The notes: generated by a model from the letters alone, not told the origin. DNA of 64,000 nt from Prosthecobacter dejongeii (GCF_014203045.1 NZ_JACHIF010000002.1:248001-312000); one strand, 5' to 3'; positions 1 to 8,953 are shown, numbered from the stretch's first letter. Numbers and translations: made by a program.

Positions 1-7
1 TAAGTTT

Positions 8-1300
8 ATGTCTGATTTAGCCTCCAGTGCCGAGTCCGGTATCAGTCACTTGGCAGACCATCTTTTCCGTCATGAATCGGGAAAGCTGGTTTCCATCCTG
101 ACGGGTATCTTTGGCATCCATCGTCTGCAGATGGCGGAAGATGTGGTGCAGGAGGCACTGGCACGGGCGCTGCAAACGTGGCCCTTTTATGGCGTTCCGG
201 CGAACCCTGCTGCTTGGTTGATGCAGACGGCGAAGAACCTTGCCCTCGATCTCATCCGCCGGGAATCCAGCTTTCAGCAAAAGCAGCCGCAAATTGTCCA
301 TTTCATCGAGCATCGGCTGGCGGAGACGGAGACGGGAGCGGAGCCGCGTTTTGACAGTGAGATTAAGGATGATCGTCTCCGATTGATGTTTGCGTGCTGT
401 CATCCACAGCTCCCGCAAGAGGCGCAGACGGCGCTGGCTTTGAAAGTGATGTGTGGTTTCAGCCCGCTGGAAATTGCTCGTGCCTTTCTCACTTCGGAGG
501 CTGCGATTGCTAAAAGACTGACACGCGCGCGGCAGAAGCTGCAGGAGGAAGCGGTGGCTTTTGAAATCCCTTCTGGGGTCGAGTTGCCCGTTCGATTGGA
601 GGTGGTGTTACAGATTTTATACCTGCTGTTTAATGAAGGCTACAAAGCCTCCAGTGGGCTGCGATTGATCCGCGAAGATCTGTGTCATGAGGCTATCCGC
701 CTGACCTCTTTGTTGGCTGCGCATCCTGCTGGGAATCAGCCGCGCACGCATGCTTTGCTGGCGCTCATGCTGCTGAATGGTGCGCGTTTCGCCGCGAGGC
801 TGGATGCGGGGGGCAATATCCTGCGACTGGAGGAGCAGGACCGCCGGCGTTGGGATAAGGGCATGATTCAGCGGGGGATTTTTCATCTGGGATTGTCCAC
901 ACAGGGAGACCAGGCCAGCGAGTATCATCTTCAGGCGGGCATTGCGGCCTGCCATTCCTTGGCTCCAGATGCGGCCTCCACGGATTGGCCGCAGATCCTT
1001 CGGCTCTACGATCATCTCCTTCAAATGAATGACTCCCCCATCATCGCTCTAAATCGCGCGGTGGCGCTGGCCAAGGTGCAGGGGCCTGCCCAAGGTCTAG
1101 CGGCTGTGGAGGCCATCTTGGACCGCCAACCTCTGGACTCCTACCATCTTTTCCATGCTGTGATGGGAGAACTGGAGGCCCAGCAGCAGCATTACCAGTC
1201 AGCGGCAGCGCATCTGCGGGCAGCTTTAAAACTCACCGAGATGGCTTCCGAACAGAGCTTGCTGAGCAAACGGCTGCAAGAAATCGAGGAATCTGACTGA
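8..1300 (+). CDS. ECF RNA polymerase sigma factor with C-terminal TPR-like domain (COG4941/ECF42 type)
   Basis: This protein should direct RNA polymerase to a small regulon. Sigma region 2 lies at about residues 20-85, including the helix DVVQEALARALQTW and a core-binding segment ending in DLIRRE. Region 4 lies at about 125-185, with a helix-turn-helix around GFSPLEIARAFLTSEAAIAK. The roughly 240 residues after it are helical and match the DUF6596/TPR-like extension of the COG4941 family, so the 430-residue length is normal for this group and about twice that of ordinary ECF factors. No anti-sigma gene adjoins it. ECF42-type factors are usually encoded beside DGPF/YCII proteins; here the partners are SRPBCC, VOC, DoxX and DUF1428 proteins, and a YCII gene could lie just left of the window. 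The ATG start is close to the window edge and its upstream region cannot be seen. Confidence 0.88.
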   Translation: MSDLASSAESGISHLADHLFRHESGKLVSILTGIFGIHRLQMAEDVVQEALARALQTWPFYGVPANPAAWLMQTAKNLALDLIRRESSFQQKQPQIVHFIEHRLAETETGAEPRFDSEIKDDRLRLMFACCHPQLPQEAQTALALKVMCGFSPLEIARAFLTSEAAIAKRLTRARQKLQEEAVAFEIPSGVELPVRLEVVLQILYLLFNEGYKASSGLRLIREDLCHEAIRLTSLLAAHPAGNQPRTHALLALMLLNGARFAARLDAGGNILRLEEQDRRRWDKGMIQRGIFHLGLSTQGDQASEYHLQAGIAACHSLAPDAASTDWPQILRLYDHLLQMNDSPIIALNRAVALAKVQGPAQGLAAVEAILDRQPLDSYHLFHAVMGELEAQQQHYQSAAAHLRAALKLTEMASEQSLLSKRLQEIEESD

Positions 1301-1341
1301 ACCCCATTTCACACGAACCCAACCTAACTAAAAGATAAACT

Positions 1342-1881
1342 ATGTTCGCTAAAATTCTCATCGGCCTTGCCGTTCTACTCACTGGTCTTGCCGTCGTCAT
1401 TTCCATGCGCCCAGATGATTTTCGGGTGTCCCGTTCTGCCACGATGCAGGCCACACCCCAGGCTATTTTTGAGCAGGTGAATGATCTGCGCAAAGGCCAG
1501 GCCTGGTCTCCCTGGGTCAAGCTGGATCCTTCTTGCAAATACACCTTTGAGGGGCCTGCGACAGGTGTGGGTTCCTCCGTGAAATGGTCGGGCAACAATG
1601 ACGTGGGTGAAGGCAAGCAAACCATTGTCGAAAGTCGCCCCGGAGAACGAGTGGGAATGAAGCTGGAATTCGTCCGCCCCTTTGCAGGCACGAACGATGT
1701 GGAGTTCACTTTTAAACCTGAAGGGCCGGGCACACTGGTCACATGGACCATGTCTGGCAAAAACAACTTCATGAGCAAGGCCGTGGGGCTAGTGATGGAC
1801 TGCGACAAGATGTGCGGAGACTTCTTCGTGGAGGGGTTGGCCAGCTTGAAAAGCATCGTTGAAGTCACGCCGAAGGCCTAA
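1342..1881 (+). CDS. SRPBCC-family protein with N-terminal membrane anchor
   Basis: A 179-residue protein with one N-terminal hydrophobic segment (about residues 3-22) followed by a START/polyketide-cyclase-like SRPBCC domain. The domain begins with the typical pattern of a strand, ATPQAIFEQVNDL, and the WSPW motif. SRPBCC domains bind hydrophobic ligands in a deep pocket; the ligand here is unknown. It starts about 40 bp after the sigma factor on the same strand and is probably co-transcribed, so it may belong to the sigma factor's own regulon. The anchor suggests a membrane-attached domain. Confidence 0.75.
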   Translation: MFAKILIGLAVLLTGLAVVISMRPDDFRVSRSATMQATPQAIFEQVNDLRKGQAWSPWVKLDPSCKYTFEGPATGVGSSVKWSGNNDVGEGKQTIVESRPGERVGMKLEFVRPFAGTNDVEFTFKPEGPGTLVTWTMSGKNNFMSKAVGLVMDCDKMCGDFFVEGLASLKSIVEVTPKA

Positions 1882-1963
1882 ACACGGACTGATTTAGATG
1901 TGTGCTGAATCAGTTCATCCAATTCCCATTCTAAGTATCCTACCCATTTAATTCTCTCAATTT

Positions 1964-2401
1964 ATGAAAACATCTCTTGTTCAACCTTATCTCTTTTTTG
2001 GCGGTCGCTGTGAGGAAGCTCTTGAGTTTTATCGCACGGCCATCGGCGCTCAAGTGGGCATGGTGATGCGCTTCAGCGAAAGCCCTGAGCCGCCGCCGCC
2101 GGACATGCTGGCCCCTGGTTTTGCAGATAAAGTGATGCATGCCTCCTTCACCGTTGGTGAGACGGTTTTGATGGCCTCCGATGGCTGTGGCGGCGCAGAA
2201 TCTTTTGCCGGTTTTTCATTGTCTTTGAGTGTAGGGACGGTGGAGGAGGCTGAAGCGAAATTTGCAGCGTTGGCAGAGGGAGGGGAAGTGACCATGCCTC
2301 TGGGGAAGACTTTTTGGTCCCCTTGCTTTGGCATGCTGAAAGATCAATTCGGGATGGGGTGGATGGTTACGCTTTTTGAAGAGGCAGCTCCCAATCCCTA
2401 G
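1964..2401 (+). CDS. VOC (glyoxalase-fold) protein, PhnB-like
   Basis: A 145-residue protein of the vicinal-oxygen-chelate fold in the PhnB-like branch. It opens with a strand and the segment YLFFGGRCEEALEFY, typical of PhnB-like proteins, and later has KVMHASFTVGETVLMASD. Proteins of this type bind metal or small electrophiles, or act in antibiotic and aldehyde handling; the substrate cannot be read from sequence. It lies third in the run behind the ECF sigma factor, about 80 bp after the SRPBCC gene. Confidence 0.78.
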   Translation: MKTSLVQPYLFFGGRCEEALEFYRTAIGAQVGMVMRFSESPEPPPPDMLAPGFADKVMHASFTVGETVLMASDGCGGAESFAGFSLSLSVGTVEEAEAKFAALAEGGEVTMPLGKTFWSPCFGMLKDQFGMGWMVTLFEEAAPNP

Positions 2402-2624
2402 AAGTTGAAGGTGACGAAAATGCGACTGGAGAAACGGCGTGATGGATGACTGGAGGTGCCGCCTAAAAGACGCCGGAGCCCAAGGAAAGCTTAGCTGCCT
2501 GATTCTGCGGGCGAATTTTCTCAAAAAGCACACTGGCTGTCTTTAGGGCGGCCGTTCGTTCGTCATCTCTTTGAACAGCCATTCAATCCTCCTGCCACGA
2601 ATCCTTCCAGAACTCACTGCTCGC

Positions 2625-3035
2625 ATGACTAACAAAATGATCTTCGTCAATATCGCCGTCAAAGATCTGCCCAAATCCAGGGCGTTTTTTGTCGCCTTAG
2701 GCTACAGTTTCAATGAGCAGTTCTGCGATGACAACGCTGCCTATTTGGTGATTGGAGAGAGCATTTTTGCGATGCTGCTGACCGAGCCGAAGTTCCAGAG
2801 CTTTACACCTAAACCCCTTGTGGATGCAAAACAGAGCACGGAGGTGTTAATCGCCCTATCCTGTGAAAGCCGTGATGAGGTGGATGCGCAAGTGGCCAAG
2901 GCCGTCGCAGCGGGTGGCTCCACCTACAATGACCCGCAGGACCATGGCTTCATGTATAGCTACGGTTTCCAGGATCTCGACGGCCATATCTGGGAGGTGT
3001 TTTGGATGGATCGTTCTACCACCGTGCAATCCTGA
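2625..3035 (+). CDS. VOC-family (glyoxalase/bleomycin-resistance-like) protein
   Basis: A second, distinct VOC-fold protein of about 136 residues. It begins MIFVNIAVKDLPKSRAFF, the usual first strand and helix of lactoylglutathione-lyase-like proteins, and ends DLDGHIWEVFWMD, the usual last strand with an acidic ligand position. The frame stays open upstream to a TTG at 2571, but the ATG at 2625 fits the family start better; an ATG at 2637 is also possible. It lies in the same run as the sigma factor. The two VOC genes are not close copies of each other. Confidence 0.75.
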   Translation: MTNKMIFVNIAVKDLPKSRAFFVALGYSFNEQFCDDNAAYLVIGESIFAMLLTEPKFQSFTPKPLVDAKQSTEVLIALSCESRDEVDAQVAKAVAAGGSTYNDPQDHGFMYSYGFQDLDGHIWEVFWMDRSTTVQS

Positions 3036-3075
3036 AATGACACGAACTTTTCACGCCTGAACTCAATCTTCTTTT

Positions 3076-3480
3076 ATGAAATACATACCCTCCATCGTTA
3101 GCGCCCTTTTGGGCTTCCTATTCATTTTCGCATCTGTGATGGTGCTGTTTAATTTGGCCCAGCCTAAGCCGGAAGACATGCCGCCGGAAGGTTCGCCTGC
3201 CGCACTTTTCATGGCAGCTATCGGGCCCTCTGGCATGCTGACACTGGTGAAAGTGTGTGAGCTAGTGGGCGGTCTGCTGCTCATCATTCCGCGCACGCGC
3301 AATCTTGGCCTGCTTTTCCTAGGGCCGATCATTGTCAATATCCTGGCCTATCATGCATTGATTGCCAGAGATCTGACCAGCAGTGGCGGCACCATCGGTA
3401 TGCTGGCCTTCATCAGCTTAGCTCCTCTTTACCTCCTATGGGTGGAGCGCCGGGCGTGGATGGGACTTCTCCACCGCTAA
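3076..3480 (+). CDS. DoxX-like small integral membrane protein
   Basis: A 134-residue protein with four predicted membrane helices, roughly residues 4-26, 45-75, 77-95 and 105-125. The KVCELVGGLLLIIPRTR segment, with its helix-loop pattern, is typical of DoxX/DoxD-like proteins. Such proteins are linked to oxidative and thiol stress responses in some bacteria, but no enzymatic role can be assigned here. It is tightly placed in the ECF-associated run, 40 bp behind the VOC gene and about 45 bp before the DUF1428 gene. Confidence 0.72.
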   Translation: MKYIPSIVSALLGFLFIFASVMVLFNLAQPKPEDMPPEGSPAALFMAAIGPSGMLTLVKVCELVGGLLLIIPRTRNLGLLFLGPIIVNILAYHALIARDLTSSGGTIGMLAFISLAPLYLLWVERRAWMGLLHR

Positions 3481-3524
3481 ATCTTTTCTCACTTTGGTTA
3501 AAACCACAAACCCAGCCTAACAAT

Positions 3525-3893
3525 ATGTCACACTACATTGATGGATTCGTCCTGCCCATCGCGGCAGATAAAATTCCCGAGTATCAAAGCATCGCCGAAA
3601 AGGTGAGTAAGATCTGGATGGATCATGGAGCTCTCGACTACCGCGAATGCGTGGCCGAAGACACGGACGCCAAAGACATGGTTTCTTTTCCCACCCTCGC
3701 AGGAACTAAGGACGGAGAGACCGTGGTCTTTGCCTACATCGTTTATGAATCGCGAGAACACCGTGATGAGGTGAATGCCAAAGTCATGGCCGATCCACGC
3801 ATGCATGAATTTTGCCCAGATCATGGAGGCACTCCCCCTTTTGACTACAGACGCATGGCCTACGGGGGTTTTAAGACCATCGTGAGCGTTTGA
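3525..3893 (+). CDS. DUF1428 family protein
   Basis: A 122-residue protein matching the DUF1428 family (an alpha/beta ferredoxin-like barrel related to YbaA): MSHYIDGFVLPIAADKI at the start, then VFAYIVYESREHRDEVNAKV, and the C-terminal PFDYRRMAYGGF motif seen in this family. The frame extends upstream to 3438, but the ATG at 3525 is the family start. The function is unknown. It is the last gene of the sigma-factor run and is followed 24 bp later by a strong terminator, which supports reading 8-3893 as one transcription unit. Confidence 0.85.
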   Translation: MSHYIDGFVLPIAADKIPEYQSIAEKVSKIWMDHGALDYRECVAEDTDAKDMVSFPTLAGTKDGETVVFAYIVYESREHRDEVNAKVMADPRMHEFCPDHGGTPPFDYRRMAYGGFKTIVSV

Positions 3894-3916
3894 TCCTGCC
3901 TGCTAAGGCCACGAAG

Positions 3917-3945
3917 GGTGCAGAGAAATCTGCACCTTTTTTTTT
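3917..3945 (+). terminator. Rho-independent terminator of the ECF sigma-factor run
   Basis: A perfect 8-bp stem (GGTGCAGA pairing with TCTGCACC) with a GAAA tetraloop, followed directly by nine T residues. It lies 24 bp after the stop codon of the DUF1428 gene. Confidence 0.9.
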
Positions 3946-4022
3946 GTGGACTAACAAAATGGATGAAACGAATGGCGGATTCTTGGGTTGCCTCACGGGT
4001 TTGACTCCCTAGGGTAGGGCGC

Positions 4023-5294
4023 ATGAATCCTGCCCCCATGGAAATTCTGGCCACGGTCTTGTTTGCTCTGGCGGTCCTGCACACTTTTGCTGTAAAGCGT
4101 TTTGCGCATTGGGCGCATCGTTATCCCCGGGGTTCCATTCAGGAGAATCTGCTTCATTTTCTGGCCGAGACGGAGGTGGTTTTTGGCCTGTGGGCGGCAG
4201 CCCTGTTCGCTGGCATTGTGGTGCTGAAAGGCTCCGTCCACGAAGCGGTCGTTTACATTGAAAGCCTGAATTACACAGAGCCTAAATTTGTGCTGGTCGT
4301 AATGGTGGTGGCCGCCACCCGGCCTGTGGTGAAGATGGCTGAAGGTCTCATCAGCGGCATTGCCCGACTGCTACCGATGCAGGAGGCCATGGCGTTTTAC
4401 GTAGCGGCTTTGGTGGTGGGCCCGTTGTTGGGGTCGTTCATTACCGAACCTGCTGCGATGACGCTTTTGGCCCTGGTGCTGAAGCGTCGATATTTTGACC
4501 AGGGTATCAGCTTGAAATTGGCCTACGCCACGCTGGGCCTGCTATTTGTGAATGTCTCTATCGGCGGTACGTTGACACACTTTGCGGCACCGCCCGTCCT
4601 GATGGTGGCAGCAAAGTGGGAGTGGAATACGATGTTCATGCTCACCCACTTTGGCTGGCGTGCAGCGCTGAGTTGCCTCACGGCAACGACAATCATCACC
4701 TTTCTGTTTCGGCAGGAATTGCGAGGGCTCAAGGTGGCGGAAAATCACAGTGGTGCTGTGCCTATCTGGCTGACAGTGCTGCACATGCTTTTCCTCGCCG
4801 CTGTCGTCGGTTTTGCGCATCACCCCGATGTATTTTTCGGCGTCTTCATGCTGTTCTTGGGGCTTGTTTCGGCCACACGTGAGTATCAGGACAACCTCAA
4901 GCTCAAAGAAGGTCTTTTGGTGGGGTTCTTTCTGGCGGGATTGGTCACTCTGGGGTCTCTTCAGGCTTATTGGTTAAAGCCGTTGATCAGCAGCCTCAGT
5001 GGCCATGCTTTGTTCTATGGGGCGACAGGGCTGACAGCACTGACGGACAATGCAGCGCTGACCTATCTGGGGTCCCTGGTGGATGGCATTAGCCCCGATC
5101 TAAAATATGCGCTGGTGGCGGGTGCCGTGACCGGTGGTGGATTAACGGTGATCGCCAATGCGCCGAACCCTGCGGGCGTGGGGATCTTGCAGAGTGCGAA
5201 GGTCTTTGGGGGGGAGGGCATCAGTCCACTGCGCCTGCTGTTGGGGGCCCTTTTGCCCACGTTGGTCGCCATCATGTTTTTCTGGTGGGTGTGA
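4023..5294 (+). CDS. Putative Na+/H+ antiporter family membrane protein
   Basis: A 423-residue polytopic membrane protein with about ten to twelve hydrophobic segments across its length. It matches the putative Na+/H+ antiporter family (formerly DUF1504). Conserved-looking stretches include FITEPAAMTLLAL near residue 140, NVSIGGTLTHFAAPP near 178 and LTALTDNAALTYLG near 340, which has the polar and acidic residues inside a membrane span expected of an ion antiporter. Ion specificity is not proven by sequence. The start is either the ATG at 4023 or the one at 4038. It stands alone after the terminator. Confidence 0.7.
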   Translation: MNPAPMEILATVLFALAVLHTFAVKRFAHWAHRYPRGSIQENLLHFLAETEVVFGLWAAALFAGIVVLKGSVHEAVVYIESLNYTEPKFVLVVMVVAATRPVVKMAEGLISGIARLLPMQEAMAFYVAALVVGPLLGSFITEPAAMTLLALVLKRRYFDQGISLKLAYATLGLLFVNVSIGGTLTHFAAPPVLMVAAKWEWNTMFMLTHFGWRAALSCLTATTIITFLFRQELRGLKVAENHSGAVPIWLTVLHMLFLAAVVGFAHHPDVFFGVFMLFLGLVSATREYQDNLKLKEGLLVGFFLAGLVTLGSLQAYWLKPLISSLSGHALFYGATGLTALTDNAALTYLGSLVDGISPDLKYALVAGAVTGGGLTVIANAPNPAGVGILQSAKVFGGEGISPLRLLLGALLPTLVAIMFFWWV

Positions 5295-5349
5295 GGTGGG
5301 CTGTCATTTTTCTTGCATCCTGGGCTAGGTCCATCCCACTGTGCGGCGC

Positions 5350-6420
5350 ATGTCTGAAGTCACCGCCATCAGCAAGTTTGCCTGCCCCGGTTGTGGGGGC
5401 GAGGCTGTGTGGACCCCGGCTAAAAAGGCCCTCGTTTGTCCCTACTGCGGCACGGTCTCGCCGGCGGAACTGAAGGCCGATGGGTCTTTGATCGAGGAGA
5501 GTGATCTTGCAACAGCTCTGCGCTCCATCCCCGAAGATCAGCGCGGCTGGGCGGCCCAGCGGAAAACGGTGCGCTGCCAGAGCTGCCAGGCCATCTCAGT
5601 CTTTGATGCGAAGCGGGTGGCGCAGCGTTGCGACTTCTGCGGTTCTTCCTCATTGCTCAAGGTGGATGACATCCAGGCCCCCATCCGGCCGGGTAGCCTA
5701 CTGCCGTTTAAGATCGCCGAGACGCATGTGCGCGAGGACATCCGTAAATGGTATGGCAGCCACTTTTGGGCGCGGAGTAATCTGAACGACAAGGCCATGA
5801 CGGATACGCTGCATGGCCTTTATCTGCCCTACTGGACCTTTGACGCTCATGCCGAATGCCCGTGGGAGGCTGAGGCGGGTCACCACTACTACACGCGGGA
5901 TAGCCAGGGCCGCCAGCAGCGCCAGACCCGCTGGGAATACGCGAGTGGGCATGTGAGCCAGGACTTTGATGATGTACTGGTGCCAGCCTCCAAAGGCGTG
6001 CATCCGGCACTGCTGACGGCGCTGGAGCCTTTCCCCACGGTGGACAGTCTGGTGCCGTATGATGCGGGGTACCTTTCTGGCTGGGTGGTGGAGCAGTATC
6101 AGATTGACCTTATCGAGTCTGCCCAGGCCTCGCGTTCCCGCATGGATGCCCTGCTGCGCAGTGCCTGTGCCCAGCGGATCCCTGGCGATACGTACCGGAA
6201 CCTGCAAATTTCCCCTGAGTACAGTGCACAAACTTTTAAGCATGTGCTGCTGCCGGTGTGGCTACTCACTTACACTTACGGCACAAAAACTTACCAAGTG
6301 GCGGTGAATGGCGTCACCGGGAAGATCACGGGTGAATACCCGCTGAGCTGGGTGAAGATCACCATCGCGGTGGTGCTAGGATTGATCATCCTCATGATCT
6401 TCTGGCTGAATGGAAATTGA
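5350..6420 (+). CDS. Zinc-ribbon protein with C-terminal membrane helix
   Basis: A 356-residue protein with two zinc ribbons at the N-terminus: CPGC (C12/C15) with CPYC (C30/C33), and CQSC (C76/C79) with CDFC (C94/C97). The middle region is rich in W, Y and H (for example LYLPYWTFDAHAECPW). One membrane helix lies near the C-terminus (about residues 333-352), leaving only a few residues after it. Similar proteins are often called PriA- or TFIIB-like because of the zinc ribbons, but no helicase motifs are present. The frame opens at a GTG at 5341; the ATG at 5350 is preferred. The function is unknown. Confidence 0.65.
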   Translation: MSEVTAISKFACPGCGGEAVWTPAKKALVCPYCGTVSPAELKADGSLIEESDLATALRSIPEDQRGWAAQRKTVRCQSCQAISVFDAKRVAQRCDFCGSSSLLKVDDIQAPIRPGSLLPFKIAETHVREDIRKWYGSHFWARSNLNDKAMTDTLHGLYLPYWTFDAHAECPWEAEAGHHYYTRDSQGRQQRQTRWEYASGHVSQDFDDVLVPASKGVHPALLTALEPFPTVDSLVPYDAGYLSGWVVEQYQIDLIESAQASRSRMDALLRSACAQRIPGDTYRNLQISPEYSAQTFKHVLLPVWLLTYTYGTKTYQVAVNGVTGKITGEYPLSWVKITIAVVLGLIILMIFWLNGN

Positions 6421-6497
6421 GACGTGTTCAGGCCGATGGGGATTTCTGGCCTTGACGTCCCCTTCCACTCTTTCGACATCGAGGGCCAGCCAGTGAA

Positions 6498-6529
6498 GCG
6501 CGAGTTTTTAACGCGCCTCACTTTCCTGG
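6498..6529 (+). repeat. Dispersed intergenic repeat, short copy A (core only)
   Basis: A 32-bp core (GCGCGAGTTTTTAAC then CTCACTTTCCTGG) matching the cores at 34180, 38161 and, inverted, 43989. It lies in the gap between two convergent genes (zinc-ribbon gene and murG). A nearby TCCCGC/GCGGGA inverted repeat sits at 6571-6584. The long-copy palindrome is not present here. Confidence 0.6.
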
Positions 6530-6661
6530 CGGAAACGGAGGCGTTTACGCTCTCGTTTCTTTTCAGACCGTCCCGCGTGCGGGATGGAACTACAATGCAC
6601 GGAGTTCAGCTTTCGATGACCTTCAAAGGCCACCTGCTGGCGCAGGCAGCTACGTGGGAAT

Positions 6662-7771
6662 TCACGCTTCTTTGACGATCAAGTCGGCGATCTTTTCGGC
6701 AGAATTGCGCACGGCGATCTTGTTCGCGGCGCGTTTCATTTCTTCAGCCTTTTTCGGATTCATGAGGATGTCGCGCACGGCATCGGCCAGGACGTCGGCG
6801 TTGATCTCTTTTTCCGTGAGCAGGCGTGCCGCGCCTTCTTTGGCGAAGACTTCGGCATTGCGCGTCTGGTGATCATCTGCGGCAAAGGGGTAAGGCACTA
6901 GCAGGCTGGGCACGCCGAAGTAGGCCAGTTCAGACATGGAGGAGGCCCCACTGCGGGCGATGGCTAGATCTGCCACCCGGTAGGCCATGTCCATGCGATG
7001 GCAAAAGGCGGCCACGTGTTGGGGCAGGGTAGGGTGCTTGGCATACACGTCCCGCACCTCTTCATAATCTGTCGGCCCCGCGATGTGCAGGACTTGGATG
7101 CCCATGCGTTCAAATTGCTCCAGCGTCATGCCCACCACCCGGTTCACGCCACGGGCACCCTGGCTACCGCCCATGATGAGGAGGGTCTTTTTGGTCTTAT
7201 CCAGCTTGAAAAACTCGTAAGGGTCTTCCTTTGAAGTCGTGCGCATGGAACTGCGCACGGGAGTGCCCACCACGCGCACATCACTGTGCTGGGGAAAGAA
7301 GGCTTTGCAGGCATCCAGCCCACAGAGCACGGTGTCTGCATAGCGGGCGTTCAGTTTGTTCGCCTTGCCTGGGATGGCATTGCTCTCATGGATAAGTGTG
7401 CGGCGTTTTTCCTTTTTGCCTGCATAAAGAGGCGCAAAGGAAGTGAAGCCGCCCATGCCCAGCACCACGCTGACGTTCTTGTCACGGATGATTTTCCGGC
7501 ACTGGCTCATGCCTTTCCATAGGCCCGAGAGAAAGCCGATCATTTTGGGTGACCACGGCTTAGGCATGGCGAGGAAGGGCATTTTTTCAAAACGCAGATC
7601 CTTGTGGCCAGAGGCGGCAATGGAATCGATCTTTTTCTCGCTGATCAGCAGGGTGACTTCATGACCGCGTGCGGAGAGCACTTCACCTACGGCGATGCCG
7701 GGGAACAGATGACCGCCCGTGCCCCCACAAGCGATCAGCACGTGGAGGGACTTTTTGGATTTGGATTTCAC
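6662..7771 (-). CDS. murG: UDP-N-acetylglucosamine--N-acetylmuramyl-(pentapeptide) transferase MurG
   Basis: The GT28 glycosyltransferase that adds GlcNAc to lipid I to make lipid II on the inner face of the cytoplasmic membrane. At 369 residues it has normal length. The signature loop GGTGGHLFPG lies at about residues 16-25, and the UDP-GlcNAc-binding half carries MGGSQGARGVN (about 195-205) and an ARSGASSMSEL stretch near 270. It is the last gene of the minus-strand cell-wall cluster, starting 6 bp after ftsW. In most bacteria murC or murB follows; here the cluster ends and faces a convergent gene. Confidence 0.95.
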   Translation of the reverse strand: MKSKSKKSLHVLIACGGTGGHLFPGIAVGEVLSARGHEVTLLISEKKIDSIAASGHKDLRFEKMPFLAMPKPWSPKMIGFLSGLWKGMSQCRKIIRDKNVSVVLGMGGFTSFAPLYAGKKEKRRTLIHESNAIPGKANKLNARYADTVLCGLDACKAFFPQHSDVRVVGTPVRSSMRTTSKEDPYEFFKLDKTKKTLLIMGGSQGARGVNRVVGMTLEQFERMGIQVLHIAGPTDYEEVRDVYAKHPTLPQHVAAFCHRMDMAYRVADLAIARSGASSMSELAYFGVPSLLVPYPFAADDHQTRNAEVFAKEGAARLLTEKEINADVLADAVRDILMNPKKAEEMKRAANKIAVRNSAEKIADLIVKEA

Positions 7772-7777
7772 AGAGAT

Positions 7778-8953
7778 TCAAAGCTGGGGTGTCCAGCGGC
7801 GTTTTCTGCGGATCACTGGAAGCTGATCCCAAGTCAGATGCACGCCCTGGCGGTGGATATTGATGAGGACCCCGACGGCCATCATGGCAGCCAGGAGGCT
7901 CGACCCCCCGTACGAGACGAAGGGGAGCGGCAATCCCTTATTCGGCAGCAAAGCAGTGGTTACGCCCATGTTCAAGAGCGCTTCGAGGGCGAGGAGAAAA
8001 GTCAGGCCGAAACCCAGCAATTTACCAAAACGATTGGGTGCATAGGAGGCGATGCACATGCCTGCAAAGGTGAGGAGGATGAAGGCCAAGACAGCCCCGC
8101 CCACACCCCAGAGGCCCAGTTCTTCACCCACCATGGGGAAAATGAAGTCCGTGTGTGCCTCAGGCAGGTAAGAGAGTTTCATGCGCCCTTCACCCAGGCC
8201 ACGCCCTTCCAGGCCGCCTGAGCCGAAGGCCAGCTTAGAAATCCACTGCTGCAGTCCCAGCGTTTCTTTGTGTTTCTCCAGGTCAAAGATGATCATGACA
8301 CGCTCAAAGCGGTTGGGCGCCAGCTTGATCCCCGTCCACAGAGCGGCTAGGGCGGTACCACCGATGACGGCGAGATAACTGAAGCGTGTGCCTGCGACGA
8401 ACATGATGCCTGCCCCTACAGCCGCAGAGACGGAGGCATTTCCCAGGTCCACCTCACCGCCGATGAGGCCCACAAACGCGCCTAAAAGTAGGCCTGGGAG
8501 AATGAGACCATGTTTCAGCGTGCGTTCCAAATTTTCATGCGTGGCAAACCAACCTGCCATTCCGACGATGAGGACCAGCTTGGCAAATTCGGAGGGTTGC
8601 ACGCGCATGCTGCCATAGCCGATCCAGCGCGCAGCGCCATTCACGCGAGCGGCAATGACCGGCTTGTAGCCGAGCAGTTGGGCGAGGTGCCATTCATAGC
8701 AAAGCAGCAGGGTAAAGGCAGCCCCACCTAGCAACCACCAGCGCCAGCGGAACCATAGATTGTAATCCACGACGGCCATGACCACACAACCCACCAGGGA
8801 GACGCCTAACCAAAGGCCTTGCCGCCACAGAGTGACGTAGTCTTCGCCGCCGCCTTCTTTGGTGAAGAAGCTGGTGCTGGCCAGCATGGTGATTCCCAGA
8901 CCTGTGAGCAGCGCGACCGCCAGCAAAAGAAGGAGGATGGAGCGTTTGGCCAT
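7778..8953 (-). CDS. ftsW: Lipid II polymerase FtsW (SEDS family)
   Basis: A SEDS-family septal peptidoglycan glycosyltransferase with about ten membrane helices, 391 residues from the chosen ATG. The family pattern is visible: GAARWIGYGSMRVQPSEFAK in the first half, and near the C-terminus a GVTTALLPNKGLPLPFVSYG segment before the last helix. The frame stays open to a GTG at 9001, but MAKRSILLLL at 8953 matches the usual N-terminus at the first helix. Its position between a LysM protein and murG supports FtsW rather than RodA. It should work with the FtsI encoded in the same cluster. Confidence 0.92.
   Translation of the reverse strand: MAKRSILLLLLAVALLTGLGITMLASTSFFTKEGGGEDYVTLWRQGLWLGVSLVGCVVMAVVDYNLWFRWRWWLLGGAAFTLLLCYEWHLAQLLGYKPVIAARVNGAARWIGYGSMRVQPSEFAKLVLIVGMAGWFATHENLERTLKHGLILPGLLLGAFVGLIGGEVDLGNASVSAAVGAGIMFVAGTRFSYLAVIGGTALAALWTGIKLAPNRFERVMIIFDLEKHKETLGLQQWISKLAFGSGGLEGRGLGEGRMKLSYLPEAHTDFIFPMVGEELGLWGVGGAVLAFILLTFAGMCIASYAPNRFGKLLGFGLTFLLALEALLNMGVTTALLPNKGLPLPFVSYGGSSLLAAMMAVGVLINIHRQGVHLTWDQLPVIRRKRRWTPQL

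Noticed and set aside
5350-6420. Possible PriA-like helicase or TFIIB-like factor
   Set aside because: Only zinc ribbons are shared; no helicase motifs are present and the protein ends in a membrane helix.
6571-6584. Terminator between the zinc-ribbon gene and murG
   Set aside because: The TCCCGC/GCGGGA inverted repeat has too short a loop and no T-run on either side.
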